From the NCBI RefSeq assembly GCF_000182925.2, contig NC_026501.1, positions 372,001 through 436,000 on the forward strand: a DNA stretch of 64,000 bases, in the 5' to 3' direction. This document shows, piece after piece, positions 50,013 to 62,305 of the stretch. How positions within the stretch are numbered: the stretch's first letter is position 1; each line of letters starts with the position of its first letter. Under the pieces are notes generated by a model. The model did not search any database. It was not told the origin of the DNA and worked only from the letters and a program-made list of their open reading frames with translations. The stretch is from Neurospora crassa OR74A. Its lineage: Eukaryota; Ascomycota; Sordariomycetes; Sordariales; Sordariaceae. The position numbers and the translations under genes are program-made.

Positions 50013-51257
50013 CTACGCCTTCTTCTGAGCCTGCGCCGGGGCCGGAGCCGCCCTCGGCAGACCAGCAGCAAGCAACTGGTTCAACTTCTTGTTAAACTTG
50101 TCCGCATCACTCGGTGCATAACTGAACGTTCCCCCCTGATACTTCTCCACCATCTTCACCGTCTCCGTCAGACTCTCCACATACTTGGGTTCCTCATACT
50201 TCCCCAGCACGCTCGTCTCCAGAATCTTCTGTTTTGTCTTTTTCTCCGGCCCCTCACTAACCGCAAACTTATCCAACGACTCCCTCACCCACTCCTTCTC
50301 CTCCACACTTGAAAAGAACACGGGTTTCTTCTCGTGCACGTACCGATGCTTGATAGCCGTCGGATCGCTCGTGACGCCCGACTGGTCATTGAACGGCAAC
50401 CCGCCGCCCAAGATGCGCATCGTGCGCATTGCCGACTCCACTTTCCCCAGCGCCGCGTCGGTTGCGACGGGCGGACCGTACCCCAGCAGTGTGTCGGGCG
50501 TGAGCTTGGGGACGTATTCGGTTACTTTGCCTTGTTCCAGCCCGCGCAAAAAGGCTTTCTCTTCTTCGGTGGGGGGCGCGTCGTAGTCGTCGCCGCGGGG
50601 ACGCTTGTCGCCTGAGCCTCCGGAGCGTTTCTTGTCGCCTGCGGGACGGGCGCGCCGGGCTCCGAAGGGGGGTCTACGCGCTGCGCCAGTGGGACCGGCA
50701 CCGGGGGAAGCGGCAGCACCGAAGCGCGGACGACCGGCAGCAGCACCAGGACCGGCGGCGAAGCGAGGACGGAGAGCAGCGCCGGGTGCGACGGCGCCGG
50801 GGATGTTGTTGCTACCGCGAGAACCGAGGGTGCCCTTGAGGGAACGGACGTTGATGACCTTGGGAGCGCCGGACGCACCACCACCACCACCGAGGGGAGC
50901 GACGGCACCAGCGCCAGCGCCCTTGCCGGCGATGGGAGCGGCAGCGAGACGGCGGGCGTCGCGGGCACCGGCGGGAAGGGTCTTGTGGAAGGAGTTGTCG
51001 TTGGTCAAGGACGTGAAGGAGCCGCGAAGCTGGGTGAGCTTGCCGACGGCGGCTTCGGACTTTTGGCGGCTGGCGCTAATGGGACCGGGGGCGGCGGCGC
51101 GAGGAGTAGAGGGAGCGGCAGCGGGCTTCTTACTATCGTCTTCGGCGGCGCATCGGGTGGTGGTGGAGGAAAAGGGACGCTGCTGCTGCTGGGCGTTGAG
51201 AATGGTGCTGGCGACACCCCGCCGGCCTAGGGTGGAGGTAACCACCTGACGGTTCAT
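50013..51257 (-). CDS. Probable mitochondrial protein, possibly mitoribosomal small subunit
   Basis: Intronless, 414 aa. The N-terminus looks like a mitochondrial presequence (MNRQVVTSTLGRRGVASTIL, then RPFSSTTTRCAAEDD with a plausible cleavage zone). A central Ala/Gly/Pro/Arg-rich disordered part (about 90-230) contains repeated PRF-G-AA and RRPPFGARR units. The C-terminal 180 residues are folded-looking: LTPDTLLGYGPPVATDAALG, MRILGGGLPFNDQSG, PTAIKHRYVHEKKPVFFSSVEE, KWVRESLDKFA-like and a terminal basic Ala-rich tail. I recall similar fungal proteins being annotated as mitoribosomal small-subunit components, but I cannot place it firmly. The ATG at 51257 is chosen because the presequence begins there; the frame is open further upstream. 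Confidence 0.7.
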   Translation of the reverse strand: MNRQVVTSTLGRRGVASTILNAQQQQRPFSSTTTRCAAEDDSKKPAAAPSTPRAAAPGPISASRQKSEAAVGKLTQLRGSFTSLTNDNSFHKTLPAGARDARRLAAAPIAGKGAGAGAVAPLGGGGGASGAPKVINVRSLKGTLGSRGSNNIPGAVAPGAALRPRFAAGPGAAAGRPRFGAAASPGAGPTGAARRPPFGARRARPAGDKKRSGGSGDKRPRGDDYDAPPTEEEKAFLRGLEQGKVTEYVPKLTPDTLLGYGPPVATDAALGKVESAMRTMRILGGGLPFNDQSGVTSDPTAIKHRYVHEKKPVFFSSVEEKEWVRESLDKFAVSEGPEKKTKQKILETSVLGKYEEPKYVESLTETVKMVEKYQGGTFSYAPSDADKFNKKLNQLLAAGLPRAAPAPAQAQKKA

Positions 51258-51933
51258 GGTCGGTGGTTTGTTGTTGTGTGGTGTGTGGTGTGTGTGATGT
51301 TGGGTGGATGGTGGTTGGGGGGGCGACGGACGACGACACCACACACTCGGTCGATCGATCGAGTCGAAAGTGAGTGGACGGAGCCGGCTAGGCGGGCGGG
51401 TTCGCGGGATTGTTCAAGGTGGAAGCTCAAAAATGGCCCGTCAAATCGGACGGACGCCCAGGCCCCGCCGGCCCGCACAGCGCAAAGCAGGGCATTGATG
51501 GAAGAGTGGACCGTGCACAACCCCGGATTTGGAGGAATTTGTTTATCGGGGTTTGATTGGATGGTGGAGCTGAGGGTGTGGGGCAATTCAACGACAGCAC
51601 AATGATGCCCTGAAAGTTGTCACTTTAGCACTTTGTTAACTGTCTCTCTTCAACCCCAGGGTTTTTAACTCCTGGTTGCGTGGACTATTTTCCCCTGAAA
51701 TCCCTTGAACGGTCAAGTATCATGTTTCCTAAGAATCTCAGAGACGTTTATTCGCACTGCCAACATTTTCACTTGCTTGAAATTGGCCTCGCATAGCCGA
51801 CGCTACTGTTAGACGTAGTGCTTTGGCGTATTATCGTCAGCAGAGACAACAAAACGAACAACTTCAACCCGGCTTCAAATCAAGTCCTTTGCAACATTGC
51901 TCAATAACAACAATACTCTATATACCCTTTTGT
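51258..51933. other. Intergenic, promoter of the mitochondrial protein gene
   Basis: No gene recognised; the part near 51930 is the 3' flank of the WD40 gene. Confidence 0.5.
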
Positions 51934-54900
51934 CTAAAACCTGCTCCCCTCTTCTAAACCCCCAAAATCCCAAACCTCCATGCCCACTCCCCCCACCATG
52001 ACCCTCCCCTCCCTGATAACCTCCACATCCCCAGCATCCGCCACCGAGCTATACTGATTATCCAACAGCGTCACCTTGACCGGCTGCTCACTTCCCTCCT
52101 GCCAAACCGCCCGCCAAAGCTTCACTCGCTGGTCATTGCTAACACTAGCCACCTCCACCGCCTCTCCATCCTCCTCCTCCCTAACGGTACAAATGCCCGT
52201 CACACCAGCAGCATGCGCATCCTTGACTCTCGACCTGCTCAACACCTTGTATGTCTTATCATCAGCAGAGGAATACTGCAAATTCGTAAAGTGGACGGCG
52301 TTGTCGTCGCCGCCTGTAATGACCAGCCAGCTCTGGCCTAATGACGAAAGATCAAGGCCCTTGATACTGCTCTGATGGACCTTGGCGAGGGTAACCATCT
52401 TGTACTCTGCCTTTTCAGTCTTTTCGGTCTCGGTAGTTGAACCCGAAGTAGTAGACCAAACAGCAACATGACCATCCGTCGAAGTAGTCAGGACCTGGAT
52501 ATCCTCCTCGCCAGCGTCAGCGTCAGCGACGCGCAAGTGCCGGATCTGCGTCAGACAAGCACCCGTGTACCGGCCTTCTGCCAGTAACTTCCACTGCTGA
52601 GTGTCGGTTGAGTAGAGGTAGGACTTGAGCGTCGAGTTACTCAATGCCAAGCTGATAAGCATCATATTTTCCCCCTCTCCTTGTCCTTGTGATCCGTTAT
52701 AACGCTGGACATCAAAGTCCACAATCCGTAAATCCCCATCCGCCGACCGATCCGGGTACTTGCTCTCGCAAACCACCGCCAACGCCTCGTACTCGGATTC
52801 CAATCTAGTAATCCTCCACACAAAAAACTCTTCATTCCCCGCGCTACTCAACAAGTGCGACTCGCCAAACCACTTCATGGCTTGGATACCAGCACTATGC
52901 TTCTCCAGGATCGCGAGCGGTTTGAATCCCCTTTCGGTTTTTTCTTTCCCAGCAGGGGCAGGGGCAGAGGAAGAGGAGTCCCGATACTGCCACAGACGAA
53001 TGGTCGTATCCTCCGCAGCAGTAGCTACGTACCGCCCTACTTCCCCTGAGGATGGGGAAACAGAAGCAGCGACGGCCCGTAACTCGCGACCGTGGCCGCC
53101 TTCTTTCAGGGTTCGTAGAGGAGGGGATGATTGGCTGTAGAACCGCAGAGCAGAGGCTTTGGTGAAGATGAATCGTAATGGGCCGGGAGAGCCACCAGAA
53201 GAAGAATAAGAAGAAGAAGAGGAGGGAAAGACGACGTCAAAGGCCCGGTGGCCGCCGCCGCATTCGACGGTGGTGAGCTCTTGACGGGTGGACTCGCTCC
53301 AGACGACAAAGTTCTTGCCGCGGAAGCCGTGGATGATCAAATCGAGTCCGGATGAAGATGGACTGAAGTGAGCGCCTTCGATCATGCCGAGGGGAGGAGA
53401 GATTTCGTGTTGAAGGTGCAGTGTGGCTGAGTTAGGGGTCGAGGTGAGGGTGTATATCCTGTACCGACCATCGCGGCAGCCAGTCAGAAAAGAGGTCGAA
53501 CTACCCGGTAGCGGAACGATACAGGTCACTGCATCCTTGGTGCGCGCGTCCTTGCGGGAGTAATCGAGGGTGTAGGCGTCAGGTGTCGATTTGTAGACTG
53601 CCACAGCACCGACGCGCGAGCCAAGGATCAGTTTGGAACCGCAAAAGGCGGCGGCCGTGGCAATGAAGGGGGATACGTCGTCGCTGGAGAGGTAGATCTT
53701 GCGCGGGTCGACCGTGACGGAGGAGGTGGAGGGGTCGAAAGTCATGAGAAGGGCGTGGTCGAGGCCGAGGACGGTGATGATGACTGTCCAGGCACCGGAC
53801 TGGTCTTTGTGGAGGGTCTCTTGAGCGCCTTGGATGAGGAGGATATCGGAGATCTTGCCGGGGAAGGTGTGGAGTTCTTTGACTTGGTGGCCGTCCTCGA
53901 GGAAGAGGTAGACTTTACCACTGGAACTGCCGAGGATAGCGGTCCCTTGAACTGGGCTCTTGACGACGTAGTAGGACTTGAGGTCCGCGAGAACGGTCTC
54001 CGAAAGATGAACAGTCTTCCAGGTTAGGCCTTCGCCTATCGTCCCGTGCAAGAGCCTTCCAGACGACGTCGTAGCGAGAAGCGTATTTTCTGACAGAAAC
54101 GCATACCGCTGGAACCCGTTCTTGACCGTGTTCTTCTTTTGTCCTTCCACCGGTGCAGTCGAGTCCTCTTCAACCCCCTCAGCAACCCTCATGACATCCT
54201 CGACCGTCAACGTAACGTCAATATCCCTATACGCCTGCTCCCCATTTCCGACCACCTGATCACCAGCCATCGTAATCTTCCCATCCGCTCCACCCGTTGC
54301 AATCAACGTCGGCAGCCCATCACCCCCGGACACCGCCGTCGACCACATATTCTTGCCATTATGACAAGTGACAATCCCGCAGTTCTTCAGCATACCAAAC
54401 GACCCAGCAGTGTCTTGTTCACCACTGTAGCCCCTCTCCAGCGCCTCCTTCCACTTGGCCTGATCCAGCGTTAACTCCCACCTCTGCCTCGTTGCATCCT
54501 CACCGAACGAGTGGATCTCAATCGGACTTCCATCCCCATGTTGCGTCCTTCCCGTGAACCGCACCTGCCAAATCCTCGATACGTGACCCATAGCCACAGC
54601 AAGACATCTCGCCTTGTCCTTTTGGTTTTCGACTTTGACTTCCGAGTTGTTGGATCCTCCAAACCCAGTCTCTCTCGCTTCTGCCAATGTTCTCTTCTTC
54701 AAGTGATCATTTTCTCCAGAACCACCATCTGTAAGAGTAGAGGTACCCCTTCTAGTTGGCGAATCGGTAATATCCCATATCCGCACCGTCCGATCATCGC
54801 TGCAGCTGGCTAGCAGTCTGATCTTTTGACCGTTGGAAAAATAAATCTCCGGCGAGATGGAAACCCCAAAGATGGACCCCTCGTGGCCGGTAAAGACGTA

Positions 54901-55797
54901 GAGGACCTCGAACTTTTTCCCCTCACTCTCCCTGTCGTTCCCATCGAGAAAATACTTCCAGACGACAATCTCCCCAAACACCGTACCGCCCGCCACCAGA
55001 ATCGTCTCTTGTTCATCATCCAACAAACACAGATTCGCCGAATACAAAATCGGTCGTGAAGGCGAGGTAAGCGGGCCAAACGTAACCTCTCCTCCGTCCT
55101 TCCCCCCGATGATAGAAAGAGGCACAACCTCATTATGAGCAGTCACCAACGCCCCTTGCACTTCTCTTTTCCCTCTCTCTTTTCCTTCCGCTCCGCCCTT
55201 CCTCGAGGGGAACAAAATCCCATCATAGATCCAATCACCTGCCTTTTCCTCTTTCACTTTCAGACCTTCCACCTCACCACCACCCCCACCCGCATACCCC
55301 ATGACGAGCTGATCCACCATCCCCTGGGAAATAACCGCCACGGAATTCGCGCCCCAGATCAACACCCGCGGCTCATCATCCCCATCCTGGCCTGTTGTTG
55401 TCCTTGCTGTCGGTGTTGTCGAAGGTGAAGGCGAAGGTGAAGACGAGACATACAGACCGTGGATAGGCTGCGAGTAAAAGACTTTGATCTGAGAAACGAG
55501 GCGGGAGGTGGCGACGTCGTAGATTTTCAGGTAGGTGTCTTCGGCTGCGAGGAGAAAGACGCGAGAATTGGGAGACTGGTAGAAGGCGAGGGCCGTGATG
55601 GGGTTAAGGACAAAGTTATGGCGGAGCTTGGTGGGAAGCCTGGTGTGCGTGAGGGATGTCTGTGGGTGGTGTTAGTGGATTGATTCTATGAAGACGAAAG
55701 ATTGAGGTGAGGTGAGGTGAAGTGAGGTTGAGTTTCTTGCACTGAATGATGTGCTAAAAGGAAAAGAAAAACATTGTTGACGCACGGTTTGAGCCAT
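51934..55797 (-). CDS. WDR6/RTT10 (Trm734)-type WD40 protein
   Basis: A 1245-aa multi-WD40 protein in two exons, 55797-55786 (only MAQT) and 55659-51934. The donor is GTGCGT and the acceptor CCCACAG, giving MAQT-TSLTHTRLPTKLRHN. WD-type repeats run through the whole length: LLASCSDDRTVRIWDITD near 240-260, VATAAEDTTIRLWQYRDS, LSSAGNEEFFVWRITR, VLTTSTDGHVAVWSTTSG, VITGGDDNAVHFTNLQ, VASVSNDQRVKLWRAVW. The order N-terminal propeller with LAAEDTYLKIYDV, then FTGHEGSIFGVSIS, matches WDR6/Rtt10. In yeast Trm734 partners the methyltransferase Trm7 for Gm34 modification of tRNAs; Rtt10 also influences endosomal recycling (family knowledge). Acidic and Ser-rich inserts separate repeats. The start is supported by the AACATGGC context and by the absence of any other in-frame exon. 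Confidence 0.88.
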
Positions 55798-57522
55798 GTT
55801 GGGCTGTGATGATGGATGGACTGAAGCGTCCGGGTGGTATACTGGTGATTCTTAATGCGAATGGCCTCAACTAAAATCCATCCTGGGAATAGGTCGTCGG
55901 CCGAATCGTGCACCTTGATGTCCAATCTCGTTCACGGCAAGTCGCAATCCACAACTCGGGTGAGGAAATTCCTCCATCCCAAAGTGAAACGAGTGACTCC
56001 ATTTTTTTTTCCATGTGCGCTTACAACCCTAACCCTTTGCACCCTAATGCCCTTTTCCTCTGAGCACTCGTGAACACTTTTCATGCCTTCCCAGGTTGGG
56101 TACTTGGAAAAATTAAACTGAAAAAGCTTTTGATGAAGTCCAAGGAATACTTTCGCTGAACGTCTTCTTCTGCTTTTGACCTTCTTCCTTTTACTTATTC
56201 CCCCCCCTCCCCCCCCTTTTTTTTTTTATTTTTTATTTATTTATTTTTTTTTTTTTTTTTTCCCAATGAAGGGTGATCTCTTCAGTTTGCAGTACAAACC
56301 TACGACAACTGAATGAACTACCTATCCACATGCTCGATTCAGACAAAGTGCTATGTACATCATGACCCAACAACTTCACTAAAAATACCTCGTCACTCTG
56401 CTACCTTCGCAAGATCATGCAAAAGACGTTCTCAAAAATTGTTTCCTTTCCTTTCCGCTCCTGAACTTTTTTTCCCCTTGTCAATTGTCTGCCAATAACC
56501 CTATATACAGCACCAGCACCAGCACCAGCACCAGCATCGTGAACCCCTCCCCCCCCGCCGCAGCCACGCTCAAGTTACACACACCAACTAGACATAGATA
56601 CTAAAACCAAGGGAGGCCTCACAGCCGTAACAATAACAACCTCGCTTCGAAAGTGTCTCTTTACCCCACATCGTTTCAACATCCACATCCAGTATCTCTC
56701 CCCACCTAGGTACATATACATATGCAGTATTTCAACTGGCGGAGCAGATCCTCCGCCAAGACGCGTTCATGTCAGGCAGGCAGGCAGGCCCTGCTGAAGA
56801 TGTACATCACCGCTACAGATGGAACCGAATGGAGAAAAAAAAGGCGGGGAGGACATATGGATGTAAATGCACTTTTGGCTCACATCAATGTATGTTCCTT
56901 CTGGAATCTCATTTATGCAGGGCGTACTATATATGTTGTGTTCAATCGGGCAGGAAGAGACAGGTGACGTGGTAGGTAGTGGCCCGGCAAGACATGTTAT
57001 GTATGTATGTGTGTTGGGGGGTGGGGAGAAAGCTTGAGTTATACCTTACCTAGTTAGGGCACTAAGAAAGGGTTGAGGATGGCTCAATCTTGCATATGTT
57101 TCACCGGAAAGAGGGAAAAGGATGCTTGAGGATGGTTGAATCTTCATGTTTCACTACTAGAAAGGAAAAAGGAGGCTGTAAGTTGTACGAGATATGTTTC
57201 GTCCATTTCAGGTTATAGCTCGAAAACTAGTAAATAACTAACGATAAAGGAATAGGTATCATCATCATCATCATCATCATCATCCACGAAAATGGGCATA
57301 CAAGCAGACAAACTGTCCTCCTGTGTGTATGTATATCCATAGACGCCCTTCTCCATCTAGTAGTTTTCCAAACGCCGTGAAATGCACCAATAAAAGATGA
57401 TCCCCAACGAAGTCATAAAGCGAGCAAAGTAAAAACCTTTCGCTCGCTGAGAGTCATAACAACACCCCGTGAAAGTGCTCCTCCATCGCCACCCACCACA
57501 CCCTATCTTCCTCAAACCCCCT
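55798..57522. other. Intergenic between WD40 and SUR7-like genes
   Basis: No gene recognised. It holds a T-rich tract (56216-56262), a CCAGCA hexamer run (56510-56537) and an ATC triplet run (57258-57284). The last part is the 3' flank of the SUR7-like gene. Confidence 0.5.
57258..57284. repeat. (ATC)n microsatellite
   Basis: Nine copies of ATC, non-coding. Confidence 0.85.
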
Positions 57523-58602
57523 TTAGATCCTCTGGTGGGAATAAGGCTCATAAGCCATATCGCGCTTAGCATACTGCTGTTGCGGCTGGCTAGCATATCC
57601 ACCACCACCACCACCGAGGAAGCCCTGGCTCGGCTTACCATTGGCACCATGAGCATGGTACCCACCGACCGGCTGATACGGGCTACCAATAAGCTTCTCA
57701 TTCTCCATGCCGACACTCCGTCTGCTGCTCCTGCTCGAGTGATGACCACCATGAGAGCTAGGCGCGCAGCAGCAAATGGTGAACATCCAGAAAAAGGCGG
57801 ACGCCAGCGCAAAAGCCGCAGCCACCCAAATAGCCACCATGAACCGCTTGTTGAACTCGCCCTCGGCATTGTACTTGCCCGCCACGGTCTCGACGGCGCC
57901 GACGACAATGACCGAGATACCGGTGGCCAGGGCAGCGAAACCGCACACGGCTACGGCCGCGATGCCGGCGACCAACCACGTAAGACACGAAAGGACGCGC
58001 GAGCAGTTGGCAAAGATGCCAAAGACGATTTCGACAACGAGCGCGACGAGGGCGATGATGAAGACGATCTGGGCCCACTTGCTGGCCGTCACGTACGTCT
58101 TGAACGCGTCCGTGACCTCCTTGGGCAGGGTAACGTTCTGGCCCGTGAGGGTAAGCAGCGAGTTGATGTCATGCTGCGTGCCGTTCAGCGCGTCCTCGGC
58201 CCAGTTGAACTTGGCCTTGGTGCACTCGCGCGTGCCGTTGTGGGCCGTGGTGCAGTAGCCCCAGAGGGAGATGTCGTAGATGTCGTAGAAGCCGAGCAGG
58301 GACGCCGTCAGGTTGGTGAGGCCGCCGTTGGAATCGTCGCGCTTGGTCAGGTCGTCGATAGTGGTCGCCTCGACGTCACGGCCAAAAATCTGCTGCGCGC
58401 CGGCCTTGAGGATGGAGGACTCGTTCAGGTTCAAAAGTTCGCCGGCGTCGGCGAGCGAGATGGAGAAATTGGAAAGGTTGACGTCGAACATGTACATGGA
58501 CTTGTCGGCGACGCCTGCTAGGCCGCCTACTAGGAGGGCTACTAGCGATGCTACTGTGAGCAGGAATGGCAGGGCCACACAGACCACGCGACCGACACCC
58601 AT
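57523..58602 (-). CDS. SUR7/PalI-like four-TM plasma-membrane protein
   Basis: Intronless, 359 aa, with the architecture of the SUR7/PalI (claudin-like) family. TM1 is at about 5-28 (VCVALPFLLTVASLVALLVGG). A long extracellular loop (30-170) has several N-glycosylation sites and YDISLWGYCTTAHNGTRECTKAK, the family's WGYC motif with a downstream Cys. TM2-TM4 lie at about 175-285 (IVFIIALVALVVEIVFGIF, LTWLVAGIAAVAVCGFAAL, FMVAIWVAAAFALASAFFWMF). The cytoplasmic tail is Gly/Gln/Tyr-rich. In yeast, SUR7 proteins mark the MCC/eisosome domain organised by Pil1, whose homologue is 11 kb away. The start MGVGRVVC is the only one that keeps TM1 complete. Confidence 0.85.
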   Translation of the reverse strand: MGVGRVVCVALPFLLTVASLVALLVGGLAGVADKSMYMFDVNLSNFSISLADAGELLNLNESSILKAGAQQIFGRDVEATTIDDLTKRDDSNGGLTNLTASLLGFYDIYDISLWGYCTTAHNGTRECTKAKFNWAEDALNGTQHDINSLLTLTGQNVTLPKEVTDAFKTYVTASKWAQIVFIIALVALVVEIVFGIFANCSRVLSCLTWLVAGIAAVAVCGFAALATGISVIVVGAVETVAGKYNAEGEFNKRFMVAIWVAAAFALASAFFWMFTICCCAPSSHGGHHSSRSSRRSVGMENEKLIGSPYQPVGGYHAHGANGKPSQGFLGGGGGGYASQPQQQYAKRDMAYEPYSHQRI

Positions 58603-61600
58603 CTTGTTGTTATTCTTCTTGTAGTTCTTGTTGTTGTCGGCCGTCGGCGACTAGGTTACTAGTAGTAAGGTACGTAGTGGTGCTCGGATCGTGGGTCAGT
58701 CGGTTGTGACGTTGTACTCGACAACAGTATCGATATCGATTCAGGTCGTGCGGGGGAGGGGAAACGCGCTGGGTTAGGTGTCGTGCTAACGTTAGGCTGA
58801 GAGTTAGGTTGGCGGGGGTGTTTATCCCAATTGTATCGCCAAATTATTGACTTGATGAGTGATGTCGACTCGAGTTGAGATATTCGAGGGAATCCGGATT
58901 TGTGGGATACACAGGAAAATGATGAGAGAAGAGAGAACAGTTCCAAGACCACAACAAGAAGGGCCGTCAAAACATACAAATATGCTTTCGGGTTTTTGTT
59001 TGTCAGTCGGGTGCTGACAGCAGCAGATGATCACAAAATGCGATGGCTGAGCTGGCTGAGCTGGTTGGCCGGAAGGATGGAAGGATCTTCAGCTGGTGGG
59101 CAATTGTGGACACCAAGTAACTGGGCTGTGTCGGCCAACTGGTGGCGCAGTAGTACTAACAGAAGTTGAACCTGTACAGTTCCCGGACCGTGTGAGGTTG
59201 AAGGGGTTTGGCTGTCATCCCCCGCAAACAGCTGCCCTGTTAAAATCATAAATCACACTGTTACGGACCTCCACTGGCATTACGAATGTGTGTGTCTTGA
59301 GCAGCCACCGTCCCTGATGATTTACATGGTGTAGGTAGTGAACTGACGCGTCCAGTCGTCGACGTGTCGGGTTTTATTACGCGGATTCATGTTTATCAAC
59401 GATGCCAATTCATTGCCCTCTTGAGACTGTTTTTAGAGAGGCATGGAAGGGCGGAGCGAGGCGACACTCGTGCTGAGGTATCTGTCGATGTAGCTTTGTT
59501 AGTGCAGTGTCCAGTCATGAAACCTTTTGGCCTTGGTTGTCATCAGATGTACCCCGCCCCTCCACCCGTTTGAACCTTCGTTGATATCTTTCCAGTTTGT
59601 CGGGACGAGACAGAGAACGGGAGGGTTCAACCTCGTATTGCTTGCAGTTGGTTTCAAGAAACACTTGAAGTGACAGCCGCAATGATACACCATGATACCT
59701 TGAACGGTCTCCCCAATAGGATGGCAAAGCTGGGAAACACTTACACGTGTCTGGAGAAAACATGTCTATGGTACTGACCTCGTAGACCTCACCATCAAAG
59801 ACATGTGCCAAGCCGTATATCGACTTTGCAAGAGGAATATAACCACAAGGGATTTATTTGGACATACGAAGGAACACAAGAAGCAAACTCGTCACGGCCG
59901 ATAGAGTGTTTTCCTTTCACCAAAAAAAAAAAAAAAAGTCAAGGGCCTGTGCTCCTATCCATGTTCGTGATCCTCCAGACGACGTTCAGAGGGCAACGAA
60001 CCCTTTTCGGCATCCGGGTGGAGTACTTGCGGCCTTCGGAGGAACGGCAGTCGAATGAGGGGACATACATACGAATCCCGCTTGGGCTTTTGTCTCAACG
60101 TCGAAGCGAGGGGCTGGGCAGGGCTGGTCAACATCTTTTTGATACACTACCTTGATCGTAGGGCTTGGAACCTCACTGACGTTTCAGATTTATCGACCCT
60201 CCATCAGGCACCCAAGATGCTGGGTCCCGTAGTCTGCATCAAGGTATCCCCGCCTGTTGTTGGCGTTGACCCCTCCCTATATCCACTCATTATCTTGTCA
60301 ACATCGTTGTTTGTATTGTACGGGGAAAGGCTCCCAATATGCTTCCAATTTTTTTATTGCCCGTAGAATGGGTTCAAGTTTCTAGTGCTGTATCCTGCAT
60401 TTCTGACGGGACCAGATAACAACTTAACCATCCATCCTGTTGCGTACTTTCATCCTTTCACACGTATTGGGCACGAGCCACCACCACGCCCATGTCAGCC
60501 CGCTCACCTACCCCTCTTGCGATCCAGACACAAAGCCGTGCTCTGGGCAGTCATGGCAAGTCTGGGCTTTTCCCCCTCCCCACAAGACTGACCAAGCCTA
60601 ACCAAGCCCGCGGCCAAGGCGGCCATTGGTTCCCCTCCAAGCCACGGTTAAAAAAGCTCACTAGGGGCAAACAGGTGAGGGCCCTCAACTGGGTGATAAC
60701 CCAATTAGGTAGAAGGCTGAGCTCCCTCTGGATGTTGGTCGATGTCGTGCCTGTGCCTTGCGTGGCAGCGATGGAAGCCTTCCCTTTATGGTGGTTGAGA
60801 CCTAGAGTAGGTTGGTTGGGGGCGCAGCAGCACTATATTTAGAGCTGGTGCTTTGCCGTAAGGAAGGTGTACGTATTTTAACGGCCGAGGCCCCACCATC
60901 TGACGCGGCCGGGCGGGAAAAGAGTGGGGACTCCTTCTTCACTGCCGCCCGCCGCGCCCGTTTACCCGTTCAAAAATTCGCTTTGGTTTTCTGGATTTCC
61001 AATGTTTCCAAACTTTCAACTTTGCCCGCCTTGGATCGTCTGCCAACCAACCTAACCTTAAGTAACCCGTGTCGATGGCACCGCAAATCTCCAATCCACA
61101 GTATCGGATTCAGATCGTCGTCCCCTGTTTATCGGCGTATTGGCCAAGGTGGAGGTGAAACATGGGAAACCTCGCCGAGTCCCACTTGTAATCGCCGTCC
61201 CGAGTCGGCTTCCGGGATGTCATTTGGACGCCGATTAAGTCCGTCTCCGTCCCCGTCTCCGTCTCTTCCGTGTCCCGGCTGTAATCTCCGACGGCATCGC
61301 GTAGGTGTCCGAAGGAGTCACTCGCCCATGCCACTTCTCCCTTCCTCCCCTTCCCAAACCTGAGTGAGACGCTCCGCAGTCGGACGTGTCACACAAACAT
61401 ATCAGAAGTTCAGAACTGACCGTCAACTTCAAAACACATGTCAGTCTGTTTACTCACGGGATATCCTTTATCATGCATGTCTGACTCCCGCCCTTTCCGG
61501 CATCGCCGTTTCTTATCTCCTTTGTTTGCGTAAAAAACCTTTTCTTGTCGACTTGTACCCAACGCGCCAGCCAGCCTCCACAAAAGAAGCCATCATCATT

Positions 61601-61882
61601 CGATACTACATGGGCATCAACCTGAGGAGCCACGTTACGGACTGCTCTGGCCCGTCAACTAAGGCAGCACGTACAGCAGAAGCATCCCCCCACCGCCAGT
61701 GAGACTCCTCAAATTTGGATCCGCGCGCCGGCCGCTCGGGTACCGAGAAACAAATTAACCTTCACCGAACGGCGGAGATGAAAAAAAATATGAATGAACT
61801 GAAAACATAGGTAAGCGTTTCGAAAGATTGTTGCACCGATACACTACACTACACACTACATTGGATACCCACCACGTCGCAT

Positions 61883-61903
61883 ACACACACACACACACAC
61901 ACA
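61883..61903. repeat. (AC)n microsatellite
   Basis: About ten AC dinucleotides. Confidence 0.9.
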
Positions 61904-62283
61904 TACCCATATCCACTCAAAGTAAACACGTTTTTTCCCCCTCTCACTGCCCTGCCCTGCCCTGCCCGGCCTCACCTCACCCAACCAACCTTTGCCCCAA
62001 ATAGGAAAACGCGTGGAAAACCTTGACATGCCGAGTGACCACGTCCTTTTCACCTTCCTCGCTTCCTTCGAACCTACCTACCTATCTCCATCCCTATCCA
62101 CCATCCACCATCACAAACAATTTGGCAGAAGCTAGAATGGCCGGAGCCAGCCCTGGTCACTTTACACCGCCAAGGTGCAATGTCATGCACTCACTCGGTC
62201 ATGTGGACTGCCAGGAACTTTATTTCAACCCAGGGAGGAAATATGCCAGCCAAGTCGACAGATAACTCTCTCTCTCGCGCAAG

Positions 62284-62305
62284 CAGGCAGGCAGGCAGGC
62301 AGGCA
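62284..62305. repeat. (GGCA)n microsatellite
   Basis: Five to six GGCA copies; the complementary type TGTC follows 40 bp later (62346-62371). Confidence 0.85.

Noticed and set aside
56024-56046. ACCCTAACCCT-like telomeric sequence
   Set aside because: Only about two imperfect units in a T-rich intergenic context; not a telomere or a convincing internal telomeric repeat.
59515-59811. 98-codon minus-strand frame
   Set aside because: Reasonable composition but isolated, with no homologous motif that I recognise.
60812-61363. 183-codon open frame
   Set aside because: No start context, no family signal, Ser/Pro/Arg-rich end from CCGTCT repeats.
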